This document shows positions 1 to 7,002 of a stretch of 11,126 bases of DNA, one piece after another. Position numbers and translations under genes: made by a program. A model generated the notes under the pieces. That model did not search any database. It was not told where the DNA came from and was given only the letters and a program-made list of their open reading frames with translations. The stretch is from Sphingomonas sp. (lineage in GTDB: Bacteria; Pseudomonadota; Alphaproteobacteria; Sphingomonadales; Sphingomonadaceae). Position 1 is the stretch's first letter; every line of letters starts with the position of its first letter. Where the stretch lies: NCBI GenBank assembly GCA_025935515.1, contig JAICVC010000060.1, positions 1 to 11,126 of the forward strand. Reading direction: 5' to 3'.

Positions 1-297
1 AACCATCGGCCTGACATCATGTACAAGGCGTTCGCGATCGCCGGTTATTCACGCGAGGAAGTCGAGGCCCGCTTCGGCGGGATGCTGAGCGCCTTCCGCT
101 ACGGCGCACCGCCCCACGGCGGCTCGGCGCCGGGCATCGACCGGATCGTCATGCTGCTCGCCGACGAACCGAACATCCGCGAGGTCATTCTCTTCCCGAT
201 GAACCAGAAGGCGGAAGACCTGATGATGAACGCTCCGGCTCCGGTCATGCCGAAGCAGCTCAAGGAACTCGGCATCAAGGTCGTCGCCGACAGCTGA
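1..297 (+). CDS. aspS: Aspartyl-tRNA synthetase, C-terminal 98 residues (partial)
   Basis: This is the 3' end of a class II aminoacyl-tRNA synthetase that charges tRNA-Asp (or tRNA-Asp/Asn in non-discriminating forms) in the cytoplasm. The frame is open from base 1 and begins NHRPDIMYKAF, so the gene started upstream of the window; the first ATG at 19 is internal. The class II motif 3 segment GGSAPGIDRIVMLL, with its ATP-binding arginine, is followed by a segment containing IREVILFPMNQ and the PKQLKELGIKV tail, a recognisable AspRS C-terminus. It ends in TGA at 295-297. Downstream it converges on greB across 70 bases, with no clear GC stem plus T-tract terminator. The sequence cannot show whether the enzyme is discriminating, because the anticodon-binding domain lies outside the window. 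Confidence 0.96.
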   Translation, partial: NHRPDIMYKAFAIAGYSREEVEARFGGMLSAFRYGAPPHGGSAPGIDRIVMLLADEPNIREVILFPMNQKAEDLMMNAPAPVMPKQLKELGIKVVADS

Positions 298-367
298 GCT
301 GAAACAGGGCAGGCCGCGCCACTGAGGTTTGCGCGACACCGCTTGGTCCCGGCCACCGCACCATTGG

Positions 368-844
368 CTAATCCGGGTAGCGGATCTCGACCACTTCGTA
401 GCTTTTCTCGCCGTTTGGCAGGCGGACAATCCGCTCATCGCCAACGCGCGCGCCGACTAACGCCCGAGCAATGGGCGCGCTCCAGCCGATGCGGCCGGCG
501 GATGCATCGGTCTCGTCGTCGCCGACGATGGTCAGTGAGCGGCGGTTGTCGTCTTCGTCGGCAAGCTCGACGGTCGCGCCGAAGCGGACCTGGTCGCGCG
601 CTTCCTGCTTCGCCGGATCGACGACCTTCGCCCCCTTCATGATCCGGGACAAATGCGAGAGCCGCCGATCGATCTCGCGCAGCCGCTTCTTGCCGTAGAG
701 ATAGTCCGCGTTCTCCGACCGGTCACCCAGCGACGCAGCCCAGGACACGATCTCGACGATCTTGCGCCGCTCGATGCCGAACAGCTCGTCATATTCGGCG
801 CGGATGCGCGCCAGCCCGCCGGGAGTGATGTACCGATCGCCCAC
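368..844 (-). CDS. greB: Transcript cleavage factor GreB
   Basis: GreA/GreB-family factor (158 aa, the same length as E. coli GreB) that enters the RNA polymerase secondary channel and stimulates cleavage of backtracked transcripts. The N-terminal coiled coil carries the tip motif GDRSENADYLYGKKRLREID at residues 40-59, with the catalytic acidic pair at D41 and E44. The YGKKRLREID continuation is the GreB rather than GreA form. A C-terminal FKBP-like domain follows (about 80-158). The start is GTG at 844: an in-frame TAG lies just upstream and no ATG fits. The ribosome-binding site is weak (GCGGGC-like). The start is 12 bases after the slt stop, so it is probably co-transcribed with slt and translated on read-through of that message. 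Confidence 0.94.
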   Translation of the reverse strand: MGDRYITPGGLARIRAEYDELFGIERRKIVEIVSWAASLGDRSENADYLYGKKRLREIDRRLSHLSRIMKGAKVVDPAKQEARDQVRFGATVELADEDDNRRSLTIVGDDETDASAGRIGWSAPIARALVGARVGDERIVRLPNGEKSYEVVEIRYPD

Positions 845-856
845 TGGAGCCCGCTA

Positions 857-2827
857 TCAGCCCGGGCGGTTCTTCCCAAGATAGCGCGAGACGTGGACCG
901 CGGTCTGCTGGGGCTGGGTCGAGCGGATGGAATCATAGACCACGCTGTTCTCGATCACCCGCTGCACATAGGCGCGCGTTTCGGTGTACGGGATCGCCTC
1001 GATCCATTTGAGCACGTCGACCTGGCCGCGGGGGTCGCCGTAGCGTCGGACCCACTTGCCGACATTGCCCGAGCCAGCGTTGTAGCTCGCGACCGCGAGC
1101 GGAATGTTGCCGTCCCAGATATTGAGCATTCGCTGAAAGTAGGAGGAGCCGATCATCACGTTGTAGCTGGGATCGCTGATCAGGCGGTAACCGTCGTAGC
1201 CGATGCCCATCTTGCCGGCCTGCTCGCGCGCGGTAGCTGTCATCAGCTGCATCATCCCGCGGGCCCCGGCATGGCTGACGGCGTAAGGATCGAAGGAGCT
1301 CTCCTGGCGACTGATCCCGTGCGCAAGAGACCATAGCGAGGTCGAAACCGAGCCGGGCAGGGTCGGATAGGCCTGGCGGACGTAGAACATCGAACCCTTC
1401 ACCCGCGCCATCCGCGCAACCCATACCGCTACGTCCTGCCTTCCAATCTGCTGGCCGAGCTCGATCGCGAGGTTGCGGTCGGTGTCATTGTCCAGCGATT
1501 CCGCGAGCGCCCGCACAAACAAGGCCTGCTCGGTCGAGCGGCCCTGTTGGCCAAGGAGCCGGATCGCCTGGACGACGCGGCGGCTGTTGAACGCCGTCCG
1601 CTGCAATTGCGTCGTCACATATTGCGGGAGTGCCGCCGGCGGCGGTGCGACCGAGCGCCCCAGCCGCTCCAGGGCGAGCTGGCCGTAAAATAGTTCCGGG
1701 TAGGCGGCGGCGCGCTGGAAATAGGCATTGGCGTCCTGAAAGCGCCCAGCCGAAAGTGCTGCCCGGCCGGCCCAATAATAGCCCTTGGTCTGGACCTGCA
1801 GCGACCGCCCTGCGCGGGCGTAGCGGTCGAACATCGCGATTGCGCTCGCCGGGCGGTTCATCCGGTCGAGCGCCGCGGTGCCGGCGAGCCATGCAAGCGT
1901 CGTGTAATCGTCGCGGATCCCGATCGGCTGCTCGGAAACGGCAGTTCCTGCGGGCAGGACATCGTCGATCTGGCTAGCGATACTGTAAGCCGCTTGCCAG
2001 TTGCGGTCCTCGACTGCATCGCCGGCGATCAGGATCAGCATGTCGTAGAAACGCTCGGGATCCGCCGGCCGGTAAGTGAACTGGTGGTCCCGCGCCGCGA
2101 GATCCTGCGCCGAGGAGCCATAATTGTTCGCGCGGAGCCAGCGCGCGCGGTCCATCATCAGGCCCGCGTCGCGCGTCACCGTTCCGATCACCGCGCCGTA
2201 CCGGCTCTCGGCCTCGGGCGAGTTCTGCTGCATAGCGACCCGCGCGTAGAAGGTGGCCTGGCGCTCAGGACTGCTGGCGGAAATGAAGCGCGCAGCGTCG
2301 TCGGCCTTCTTGGCGAACAGCAAGGCATCGACCCGGTCGTCATTGTCGCCGCGGGTGAAGCTGCCGCCATAGCGCGCCCAGATCGCATTCTCGTCGGTCG
2401 CGCCGAGGTCGGCGGAGCGCCACGCCTGCCGCGCCGCGTCGAGCGCCTGCGCCATTTGGCCAGTGGCCGCATAGGAATCGGCGAGCCGCGCCCAGCCGTT
2501 GCCGCTCCGCGGCTTGTTCGCGGCATAGAAAGCGAGGACCGTGGCCGGAGTCTCGCCCGGCTGCATCGCTTTTTCGGCCCAGCCACGCATGCGCGACTCG
2601 TCGGGCCAGTCGGGGTTGGCGATCAGGAAGCGGGCATAGTCCGCGAACCGGTAGCCGCTGCTTTGGCGCAGGGTGCGCCAGTCGTTCAGCGCGTAGGCGA
2701 CGCTCTGGCTGGTCGCGTTGGCCGGTTGAGCCGCAATGTTGCCCGGCGCGGCATATTGCGCCGAGCTCGACGGCACGGTGGCCAGAAGCATGGGAATGGT
2801 CACAGCAGCACGCCACATGCTGGACAT
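857..2827 (-). CDS. slt: Soluble lytic murein transglycosylase (Slt70-like), periplasmic
   Basis: A 656-residue peptidoglycan lytic transglycosylase, close in size to E. coli Slt70 (645 aa). It cleaves the MurNAc-GlcNAc linkage to give 1,6-anhydro-muropeptides in the periplasm. A signal peptide covers about residues 1-23 (charged start, hydrophobic TIPMLLATV core, SSA cleavage site before QYAAPG). A long alpha-helical superhelix with TPR-like units follows (for example YWAGRAALSAGRFQDANAYF), then a C-terminal SLT lysozyme-like domain at about 495-620. The catalytic glutamate is E509 in GISRQESSFDPYAVS; the GARGMMQLM and AVASYNAGSGNVGKW motifs follow as expected. A strong Shine-Dalgarno precedes the ATG. 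greB follows in the same direction after 12 bases, and dapA is divergent. Family assignment is firm; the gene symbol is by architecture. Confidence 0.95.
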   Translation of the reverse strand: MSSMWRAAVTIPMLLATVPSSSAQYAAPGNIAAQPANATSQSVAYALNDWRTLRQSSGYRFADYARFLIANPDWPDESRMRGWAEKAMQPGETPATVLAFYAANKPRSGNGWARLADSYAATGQMAQALDAARQAWRSADLGATDENAIWARYGGSFTRGDNDDRVDALLFAKKADDAARFISASSPERQATFYARVAMQQNSPEAESRYGAVIGTVTRDAGLMMDRARWLRANNYGSSAQDLAARDHQFTYRPADPERFYDMLILIAGDAVEDRNWQAAYSIASQIDDVLPAGTAVSEQPIGIRDDYTTLAWLAGTAALDRMNRPASAIAMFDRYARAGRSLQVQTKGYYWAGRAALSAGRFQDANAYFQRAAAYPELFYGQLALERLGRSVAPPPAALPQYVTTQLQRTAFNSRRVVQAIRLLGQQGRSTEQALFVRALAESLDNDTDRNLAIELGQQIGRQDVAVWVARMARVKGSMFYVRQAYPTLPGSVSTSLWSLAHGISRQESSFDPYAVSHAGARGMMQLMTATAREQAGKMGIGYDGYRLISDPSYNVMIGSSYFQRMLNIWDGNIPLAVASYNAGSGNVGKWVRRYGDPRGQVDVLKWIEAIPYTETRAYVQRVIENSVVYDSIRSTQPQQTAVHVSRYLGKNRPG

Positions 2828-2838
2828 TTTGCAGTCCC

Positions 2839-2845
2839 CCTCCTT
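2839..2845 (-). promoter_or_regulatory. Strong ribosome binding site for slt
   Basis: On the minus strand the bases read AAGGAGG and run on into a G stretch, ending about 8 to 11 bases before the slt ATG at 2827. It is the best Shine-Dalgarno match in the window and fixes the slt start. Confidence 0.8.
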
Positions 2846-2892
2846 ATCAGCCAGTGAACGCGGCCAATCCGTCCACAGAAAACCTGCATTCG

Positions 2893-2897
2893 AGAGG
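2893..2897 (+). promoter_or_regulatory. Ribosome binding site deciding the dapA start
   Basis: AGAGG lies 7 bases before the ATG at 2905. The upstream in-frame ATG at 2854 has no such site and would add 17 residues unlike the family N-terminus, so 2905 is preferred. Confidence 0.6.
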
Positions 2898-2904
2898 TAA
2901 GTTC

Positions 2905-3780
2905 ATGTTTTTCGGCTCGATTCCGGCGCTGGTGACGCCATTTTCGGGCGGTCGTGTCGCGGAAGACACATTCCGCGAGTTCGTCGAATGGCAGATCGCG
3001 GAGGGCTCGAACGCGCTGGTGCCCTGCGGGACAACCGGCGAGGTCGCGACTCTGACCGCCGATGAGCATCGCGAAGTCATCGCGAACGCAGTGCGCGTCG
3101 CCAGCGGGCGCGTGCCGATCATCGCTGGATGCGGGACCTATTCGACTGCGCATTCCATTGAGCGGGTCCGGGCAGCGGCCGACGTGGGCGCCGACGCGGC
3201 GCTCGTCGTCGTGCCCTATTACAACAAGCCGAGCCAGGCGGGGCTCGAGGCGCATTTCATGGCGATCGCGGACGAATCCCCGCTGCCGATCGTCGTGTAC
3301 AATGTGCCCTCGCGCACGGTCGCCGACATTTCGGTCGAAACCCTGGCCAAGATCGCGAAGCATCCGAAGATCGTCGCGGTGAAGGACGCCACCGGGAATT
3401 TGGGACGCGTCTCGGATCAGCGGCTGAATTGCGGCGAGGACTTCGTTCAGCTGAGCGGCAATGATGACATGGCGCTCGGTTTCAACGCGATGGGCGGGGT
3501 CGGCTGCATCTCGGTCACCGCCAACGTCGCTCCCAGGCTCTGTTCGGATTTCCAGAAGGCGATGAGGGAAAAGCGCTGGGACGAAGCGCTGGAGCTTCAA
3601 GACCGGCTCTATCCGCTGCACGCGGCCTTGTTCACCGACGCATCGCCGGCTCCGACCAAGTATGCGCTGACGCGGGTGCGGCCCGGGTTCCCGGCCGAGC
3701 TGCGACTACCGCTGGTGGAGGCGTCGGACGCATCGAAGCGTGCGGTCGACGCGGCCCTCGAACATGCTGGGCTGATCTAG
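2905..3780 (+). CDS. dapA: 4-hydroxy-tetrahydrodipicolinate synthase (DHDPS)
   Basis: Cytoplasmic (beta/alpha)8-barrel enzyme that condenses pyruvate with aspartate semialdehyde, the first committed step to diaminopimelate and lysine. With the start at 2905 it is 291 aa, the usual length, and opens with the typical MFFGSIPALVTPF. Visible active-site features are CGTTGE at 41-46 (T43/T44), Y132 in YNVPSRT, the Schiff-base lysine K160 in AVKDATG, and a GND loop later. The catalytic set is intact. Residues matching the E. coli lysine-inhibition site differ: N80 aligns with Y79 and E84 with H83, while H56 is kept as H55. It is the first gene of a tight dapA-smpB-DUF2062 unit, with smpB starting 7 bases after its stop. 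Confidence in function is high; feedback behaviour is open. Confidence 0.96.
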   Translation: MFFGSIPALVTPFSGGRVAEDTFREFVEWQIAEGSNALVPCGTTGEVATLTADEHREVIANAVRVASGRVPIIAGCGTYSTAHSIERVRAAADVGADAALVVVPYYNKPSQAGLEAHFMAIADESPLPIVVYNVPSRTVADISVETLAKIAKHPKIVAVKDATGNLGRVSDQRLNCGEDFVQLSGNDDMALGFNAMGGVGCISVTANVAPRLCSDFQKAMREKRWDEALELQDRLYPLHAALFTDASPAPTKYALTRVRPGFPAELRLPLVEASDASKRAVDAALEHAGLI

Positions 3781-3787
3781 CGCGGGC

Positions 3788-4270
3788 ATGGCCAAGCCGC
3801 TTTCGCAACCGTTCGACAAACAAAAGGTCGTGGCTGAAAACCGGCGCGCTCGGTTCGATTATTTCGTCGAGGAGCGCTTCGAAGCTGGCATCCAGCTGGC
3901 CGGGACCGAGGTGAAGTCGCTTCGCCACGGCGAAGGGTCGATCGCGGAAAGCTATGCGACGGTCCAGGGCGACGAGATTTGGCTGATCAACAGCCACATT
4001 CCCGAATACAGCCATGGCAACAGGCTCAATCACGAGCCCCGGCGGCCGCGTAAATTATTGCTCAAGACCCGCGAGATAGCCAAATTGCAGGGCGCGGTGA
4101 CGCGCCAGGGGCTGACGCTCGTCCCGCTGTCCATCTATTTCAATGGCAGCGGCCGGGCTAAGGTCGAGCTGGCTCTCGCCCGCGGCAAGAAGGTGCATGA
4201 CAAGCGCGAGACGATGAAGGAGCGTGACTGGAAGCGGGAGCAGCAGCGGCTGCTGAAGAGCAATGGCTGA
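3788..4270 (+). CDS. smpB: SsrA (tmRNA)-binding protein SmpB
   Basis: A 160-residue RNA-binding protein that works with tmRNA to rescue stalled ribosomes and tag the nascent chains for proteolysis, including by ClpXP. The oligonucleotide-binding barrel is evident from ENRRARFDYFVEERFEAGI, then GTEVKSLRHGEGSIAESYA and the INSHIPEY strand. The basic tail with KKVHDKRETMKERDWKREQQ is the SmpB C-terminus that enters the mRNA channel. The ATG at 3788 lies 7 bases after the dapA stop and has only a weak GCGGG ribosome binding site, so translational coupling to dapA is likely. The last codons overlap the next gene by 8 bases. The tmRNA gene itself is not in the window. Confidence 0.97.
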   Translation: MAKPLSQPFDKQKVVAENRRARFDYFVEERFEAGIQLAGTEVKSLRHGEGSIAESYATVQGDEIWLINSHIPEYSHGNRLNHEPRRPRKLLLKTREIAKLQGAVTRQGLTLVPLSIYFNGSGRAKVELALARGKKVHDKRETMKERDWKREQQRLLKSNG

Positions 4271-4817
4271 GGCGAAGGCCCCTGCCGGCCGCTTCCGCTG
4301 GGTCATGCGGCATATCCCGACCCGGGAAACCGTGCACCGTCACCGCCTGCTGCGCCCGTTCGCGCCGCATCTCACGCACAGTTCGCTGTGGCGGATGACC
4401 CGCCGATCGGTGCCGCGCGGAGTCGCCCTGGGCCTCTTCGTAGCGGTGATCATCCCGGTCATGCATACCGCCATCGCCGCGATCCTGGCGATACCGACGC
4501 GGGCCAATGTCGCGGTTGCGGCGCTATTCACCTTGGTGGTGAATCCGATCACCATCCCGCCGCTCTACTACGCCGCCTACCGCATCGGCGCGTGGGAGCT
4601 TCATCACGATTCGACGCTGCTGAATCCGGCCGCGGCCGAGCGTTTTTCGAGCGAGCTCAGCCGGCTGCTGTTCTGGGTTCACCAGGCATCGGGATCGATT
4701 GCGATCGGCGTCCTGACCATCGCGGCCGCGTCGGCGGTGATCGGCTACGTCGGTGCCGCCGTGGTGTGGCGCTTGTGGTCGCGTAGCCGCTGGCAGCGCC
4801 GCCGCTCCCGGTCCTGA
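4263..4817 (+). CDS. DUF2062 domain-containing membrane protein
   Basis: A 184-residue integral membrane protein of the DUF2062 family, whose biochemical role is not established. The N-terminus has the family pattern (HIPTRETVHRHRLLRPFAPH, then SLWRMTRRSVPRGVALGLF). Hydrophobic segments lie at about residues 52-77, 80-107 and 145-170. The second contains the signature VNPITIPPLYYAAYRIG, and the C-terminus is a highly basic Arg/Ser tail. The ATG at 4263 overlaps the smpB stop by 8 bases, so the gene is almost certainly co-transcribed and translationally coupled with smpB. A soluble stretch between segments (WELHHDSTLLNPAAAERF) probably forms a loop. Its link to dapA and smpB looks positional rather than functional. 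Confidence 0.88.
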   Translation: MAEAKAPAGRFRWVMRHIPTRETVHRHRLLRPFAPHLTHSSLWRMTRRSVPRGVALGLFVAVIIPVMHTAIAAILAIPTRANVAVAALFTLVVNPITIPPLYYAAYRIGAWELHHDSTLLNPAAAERFSSELSRLLFWVHQASGSIAIGVLTIAAASAVIGYVGAAVVWRLWSRSRWQRRRSRS

Positions 4818-4865
4818 TTACATTGCCCTTCGCAGCTTAGGTGCGGCCAATCGTCGATTGAGAGT

Positions 4866-4880
4866 CGCCGCGTTGCGGCG
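4866..4880 (+). other. GC-rich hairpin between the DUF2062 gene and the M13 peptidase gene
   Basis: CGCCGC and GCGGCG form a perfect 6-bp stem around a GTT loop in the 104-base gap after the DUF2062 gene. No T-tract follows (CTAATTGCCC), so it is not a classical intrinsic terminator. It could still slow polymerase at the end of the dapA unit or lie in the leader of the next gene. Confidence 0.35.
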
Positions 4881-4908
4881 CTAATTGCCCAAGCGACGCA
4901 CATTGCAT

Positions 4909-4912
4909 GGAG
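4909..4912 (+). promoter_or_regulatory. Ribosome binding site deciding the peptidase start
   Basis: GGAG lies 9 bases before the ATG at 4922. It overlaps the alternative ATG at 4907, which has no comparable site upstream. This supports 4922, which also gives a cleaner lipoprotein signal. Confidence 0.6.
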
Positions 4913-4921
4913 TGGATTGGA

Positions 4922-6982
4922 ATGGCTCGAGTGTTTGCTTTCGCTCTTGCGACAACTGTCTTGGCTGGCTGCGCGACGCATGCGCCTCCGCCACCTGCCG
5001 CCGTCACGCCGGCAACCGCGGATGCCGAAGTTCCCGCCGCGCCCAAGCCGCAATACGGCACGTTCGGTTTCGACCTTGCCGGCATGGATCGCAGCATCCA
5101 GCCGGGCGACAATTTCTACCAATTCGCCAATGGTGCGTGGGCCAGGAACACCCCGATCCCGGCTGACAAGGCCAATTACGGCGCGTTCAATTTCCTCGAT
5201 GATCTGTCGCATACCCGCACGCAGGAAATACTGGAGCAGGCCAAGACCGACCCCAATTCCAGGATCGGAACCGCTTACGCGACCTATCTCGATACGGCGG
5301 CGATCGAAGCCAAGGGATTGGCGCCGATCGAGCCCTGGTTGAACCAGATTCGGGGCCTCAAGTCGAAAGCGGGCTATCCGGCTCTCGCGGCGACCGCGGC
5401 GCGCAACGGCGTCGGTACACCCTTTGCCGCGCTCGTCACCCAGGACCGCAAGAACCCCGACGTCTATGCGATGAACCTGTTCCAGTCGGGGCTCGGCATG
5501 CCCGACCGCGACTATTATCTCTCGGCCGATCCTAAGCTTGCCGAAACCAAGGCGGCCTATGAGAAGCATATCGCGGCAATGCTGTCGCTTGCCGGCGAAG
5601 CCAACGCCGAGGCGCGGGCGAGGGCGCTGGTCGGCTTCGAGACGCAGATCGCAAAGGCGAGCTGGACGCGCGTCCAGAGCCGCGACGCGAACAAGACCTA
5701 CAACAAGATGACCTTGGCCGATCTTCGGAAGGCCGCGCCAGGCTTCGATTTCGCGACCTATTTCAAAAGTCGCGGTGCGCCGATCGATGAAGTCATCGTC
5801 GGTCAGCCTTCGGCTGTCGCCGGTATCGCGAAGCTGGTCGGTCAGGCCCCGCTGGGCGTCCTCAAAGATCAGCTGCTCGTCCGCTCGCTCGACTCCTTCG
5901 CGGATGTCCTTCCAAGCGCGTTCGATAAGGAGAATTTCGCTTTCTACGGCACCGTGCTCTCGGGGACTCCGGAGCAGCAGGCGCGCTGGAAGCGCGCCGT
6001 CGACTATACCGTCGGCAGCCTGACCGACGAGGTCAGCAAAATCTACGTCGCCAAATATTTTCCTCCGGAAACCAAGGCGGCGGCCGACGAGATGGTGAAG
6101 AACATCATCGCGGCGATGAACCGGCGCATCGACGCGCTGGACTGGATGACTCCAGAAACCAAGGCGAAGGCGCACCAGAAGCTCGCCGCCTTCACGCCGC
6201 GGATCGGCTATCCCAGCCAGTGGCACGATTATTCTTCGATGGAGGTCGTTGCCGGGGACGCCTTTGGCAACGAGCTGAGGTCGAACCAGTGGGCGACGGC
6301 CGACAATCTCGCCAAGCTCGGCCAGTCGGTGCGGCGGTGGGAGTGGGGCATGACGCCGATGACCGTGAACGCCCAGGCCAATCCGCCTTTGGTCGCGATC
6401 ACCTTCCCGGCAGCGATCTTGCAGCCGCCGTTCTTCGACCCGAAGGCCGACCCGGCGGTTAATTACGGCGGCATCGGCGCGGTCATCGGTCACGAGATGA
6501 GCCATCACTTTGACGACCAGGGCTCGAAATACGACTTCACCGGCAAGCTCACCGAGTGGTGGACGCCCGCGGACGTGGCCGCCTTCAATGCGCGGCTCGA
6601 CAAGCTCGAAGCGCAATATAACGCCTACGAGCCGCTGCCGGGTTTCCACGTCATCGGCAAGCTGACGATGGGCGAGAACGTGGCAGACCTCGCCGGTCTC
6701 ACGACCGCGCATGATGCCTATCTCGCCTCGCTCGGCGGCAAGGCGCCGCCCGTGATCGACGGGTTCACGGCGGACCAGCGCTTCTATCTGGGATGGGCAC
6801 AGGTGTGGCGGCGCAATTATCGCGAGGCGGATCTCAGGCGACGGCTGCTGACTGACCCGCACTCGCCTTCCGAGCAGCGCGCCAACATCGTCCGCAACAT
6901 GGATCCCTGGTACCAGGCGTTCGGCGTACAGCCCCGACAGAGGCTTTACCTCGTTCCGGCGGCGCGCGTGCACATCTGGTAG
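4922..6982 (+). CDS. M13 family zinc metallopeptidase, predicted lipoprotein (PepO/neprilysin-like)
   Basis: A 686-residue M13 endopeptidase (neprilysin/PepO family), a typical length. Members cut small peptides outside the cytoplasm. A lipoprotein signal is visible: hydrophobic VFAFALATTV, then the lipobox LAGC with C17 as the lipidation site, then a Pro/Ala-rich tether. Zinc ligands are present: HEMSH at 524-528 (H524, E525, H528) and the GENVADLAGL motif with E585 and D589. The N-terminal M13 domain is recognisable from the PGDNFYQFANGAW segment. The protein ends in the family's VHIW. The substrate-backbone motif is N483-A484, but the usual following aromatics are replaced by Q485-A486. 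The 104-base gap upstream suggests its own promoter. cckA starts about 20 bases downstream, so some co-transcription is possible. Confidence 0.93.
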   Translation: MARVFAFALATTVLAGCATHAPPPPAAVTPATADAEVPAAPKPQYGTFGFDLAGMDRSIQPGDNFYQFANGAWARNTPIPADKANYGAFNFLDDLSHTRTQEILEQAKTDPNSRIGTAYATYLDTAAIEAKGLAPIEPWLNQIRGLKSKAGYPALAATAARNGVGTPFAALVTQDRKNPDVYAMNLFQSGLGMPDRDYYLSADPKLAETKAAYEKHIAAMLSLAGEANAEARARALVGFETQIAKASWTRVQSRDANKTYNKMTLADLRKAAPGFDFATYFKSRGAPIDEVIVGQPSAVAGIAKLVGQAPLGVLKDQLLVRSLDSFADVLPSAFDKENFAFYGTVLSGTPEQQARWKRAVDYTVGSLTDEVSKIYVAKYFPPETKAAADEMVKNIIAAMNRRIDALDWMTPETKAKAHQKLAAFTPRIGYPSQWHDYSSMEVVAGDAFGNELRSNQWATADNLAKLGQSVRRWEWGMTPMTVNAQANPPLVAITFPAAILQPPFFDPKADPAVNYGGIGAVIGHEMSHHFDDQGSKYDFTGKLTEWWTPADVAAFNARLDKLEAQYNAYEPLPGFHVIGKLTMGENVADLAGLTTAHDAYLASLGGKAPPVIDGFTADQRFYLGWAQVWRRNYREADLRRRLLTDPHSPSEQRANIVRNMDPWYQAFGVQPRQRLYLVPAARVHIW

Positions 6983-7002
6983 CGCGCTGAACAACTGATA
7001 GG

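Larger units (their letters stand above)
2828..2904. promoter_or_regulatory. Divergent slt/dapA intergenic region
   Basis: The 77 bases between the two divergent starts must hold, or border on, both promoters. I see the ribosome binding sites for both genes but no convincing -35/-10 pair on either strand. Either promoter may extend into the opposite gene's 5' end. The region is too short for a large regulatory RNA element, and no strong inverted repeat stands out. Confidence 0.45.

Noticed and set aside
298..367. Bidirectional terminator between convergent aspS and greB
   Set aside because: Only a 4-bp CAGC/GCTG stem is visible at the aspS stop, with no T-tract; it is too weak to annotate.
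653..2857. Long plus-strand frames (653-1336, 1994-2857) opposite slt
   Set aside because: They are in the same codon-aligned antisense register and have no recognisable motifs. The minus strand encodes a complete lytic transglycosylase with a signal peptide and catalytic residues.
2854..2904. Upstream ATG start for dapA adding 17 residues
   Set aside because: The extra residues do not resemble DHDPS N-termini and have no ribosome binding site; the ATG at 2905 gives the family's usual start and length.
2800..3621. 273-codon minus-strand frame opposite dapA
   Set aside because: It is the same register-aligned shadow effect; dapA on the plus strand is complete and conserved.
4745..6994. 749-codon minus-strand open frame covering the whole M13 peptidase gene
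   Set aside because: Its codons are exactly in register with the sense codons. In that register antisense stops arise only where the sense strand uses TTA, CTA or TCA, which GC-rich genes rarely use. The product is Arg/Gly/Val-rich with no recognisable domain, while the sense strand has full M13 motifs.
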